Below, one piece after another: positions 63,980-64,000 of a stretch of 64,000 nucleotides of DNA. Every line of letters begins with the position of its first letter. The first letter of the stretch is position 1. A model generated the notes under the pieces. That model was not told where the DNA came from and made no database searches. It was given only the letters and a program-made list of their open reading frames with translations. Made by a program: the position numbers and the translations under genes. This DNA comes from Novacetimonas maltaceti (GTDB taxonomy: Bacteria > Pseudomonadota > Alphaproteobacteria > Acetobacterales > Acetobacteraceae): contig NZ_POTC01000002.1 in assembly GCF_002906255.1 (NCBI RefSeq), forward strand, positions 62,001 to 126,000. Direction: 5' to 3'.

Positions 63980-64000
63980 GCCGCCATCCCCGCTGCGCGA

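Overview
The window is a GC-rich, gene-dense stretch of an alphaproteobacterial chromosome. The PhyR/NepR/EcfG stress module, a TrcR-type (DUF1013) regulator, the dnaA-rpsT-mutM-ubiE-coaBC-dut gene order and a recurring palindromic element like those I associate with acetic acid bacteria all suggest Acetobacteraceae, probably a Komagataeibacter/Gluconacetobacter relative. The family placement is inference from gene content; no rRNA is present.

Layout. 1-8040: 5' part of dnaA, rpsT and mutM on the minus strand, then a tightly packed plus-strand run of ubiE, coaBC, dut and a fused-permease ABC transporter with its ATPase. 8041-18758: tRNA-Cys, a PCMT-type methyltransferase, a TolC-type outer-membrane protein, valS, msrA, a small hypothetical gene, glucokinase, a short-chain dehydrogenase and an uncharacterised GNAT-like protein. 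18962-27071 (minus): thiL, nusB, nrdR, recQ, an OmpA-like lipoprotein and cydDC. 27168-31380: a complete general stress response locus with a HisKA_2 kinase, NepR, two ECF sigma factors and divergent PhyR. 31658-38843: otsA, an ABC-F ATPase, a Gfo/Idh/MocA oxidoreductase and secDF. 38969-46870: a lipoprotein, mscL, rpmE, a small heat-shock protein, trcR, two small DUF465 proteins, purEK and two unlike RadC paralogues around a HAD phosphatase. 46968-53667: UvrD/PcrA helicase, prmA, an acetyltransferase, an aminopeptidase P and an NAD-type isocitrate dehydrogenase with a structured leader.

53846-63979 (minus) is the most distinctive region: one co-directional unit for urate breakdown. It holds a LysR regulator, a flavin monooxygenase-like protein, an AtzG-like/AtzE-like amidase pair, an HpxW-like oxamate amidohydrolase, an allantoate amidohydrolase, ureidoglycine-glyoxylate aminotransferase, allantoinase PuuE, OHCU decarboxylase and HIU hydrolase. 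Genes from the AtzG-like protein to uraH mostly overlap by a few bases. Together they could take 5-hydroxyisourate to allantoin, allantoate, ureidoglycine and oxalurate, then oxamate and oxalate. No classical urate oxidase is visible, so the flavoprotein is a candidate for the first step, and the AtzE/AtzG pair is a candidate for oxalurate breakdown.

Seven copies of a palindromic intergenic element lie in the window, every one at the 3' side of a gene. In the fuller copies the outer arms are complementary and enclose two hairpins, so the element can fold as a three-way structure. No phage, insertion sequence or CRISPR array was seen.
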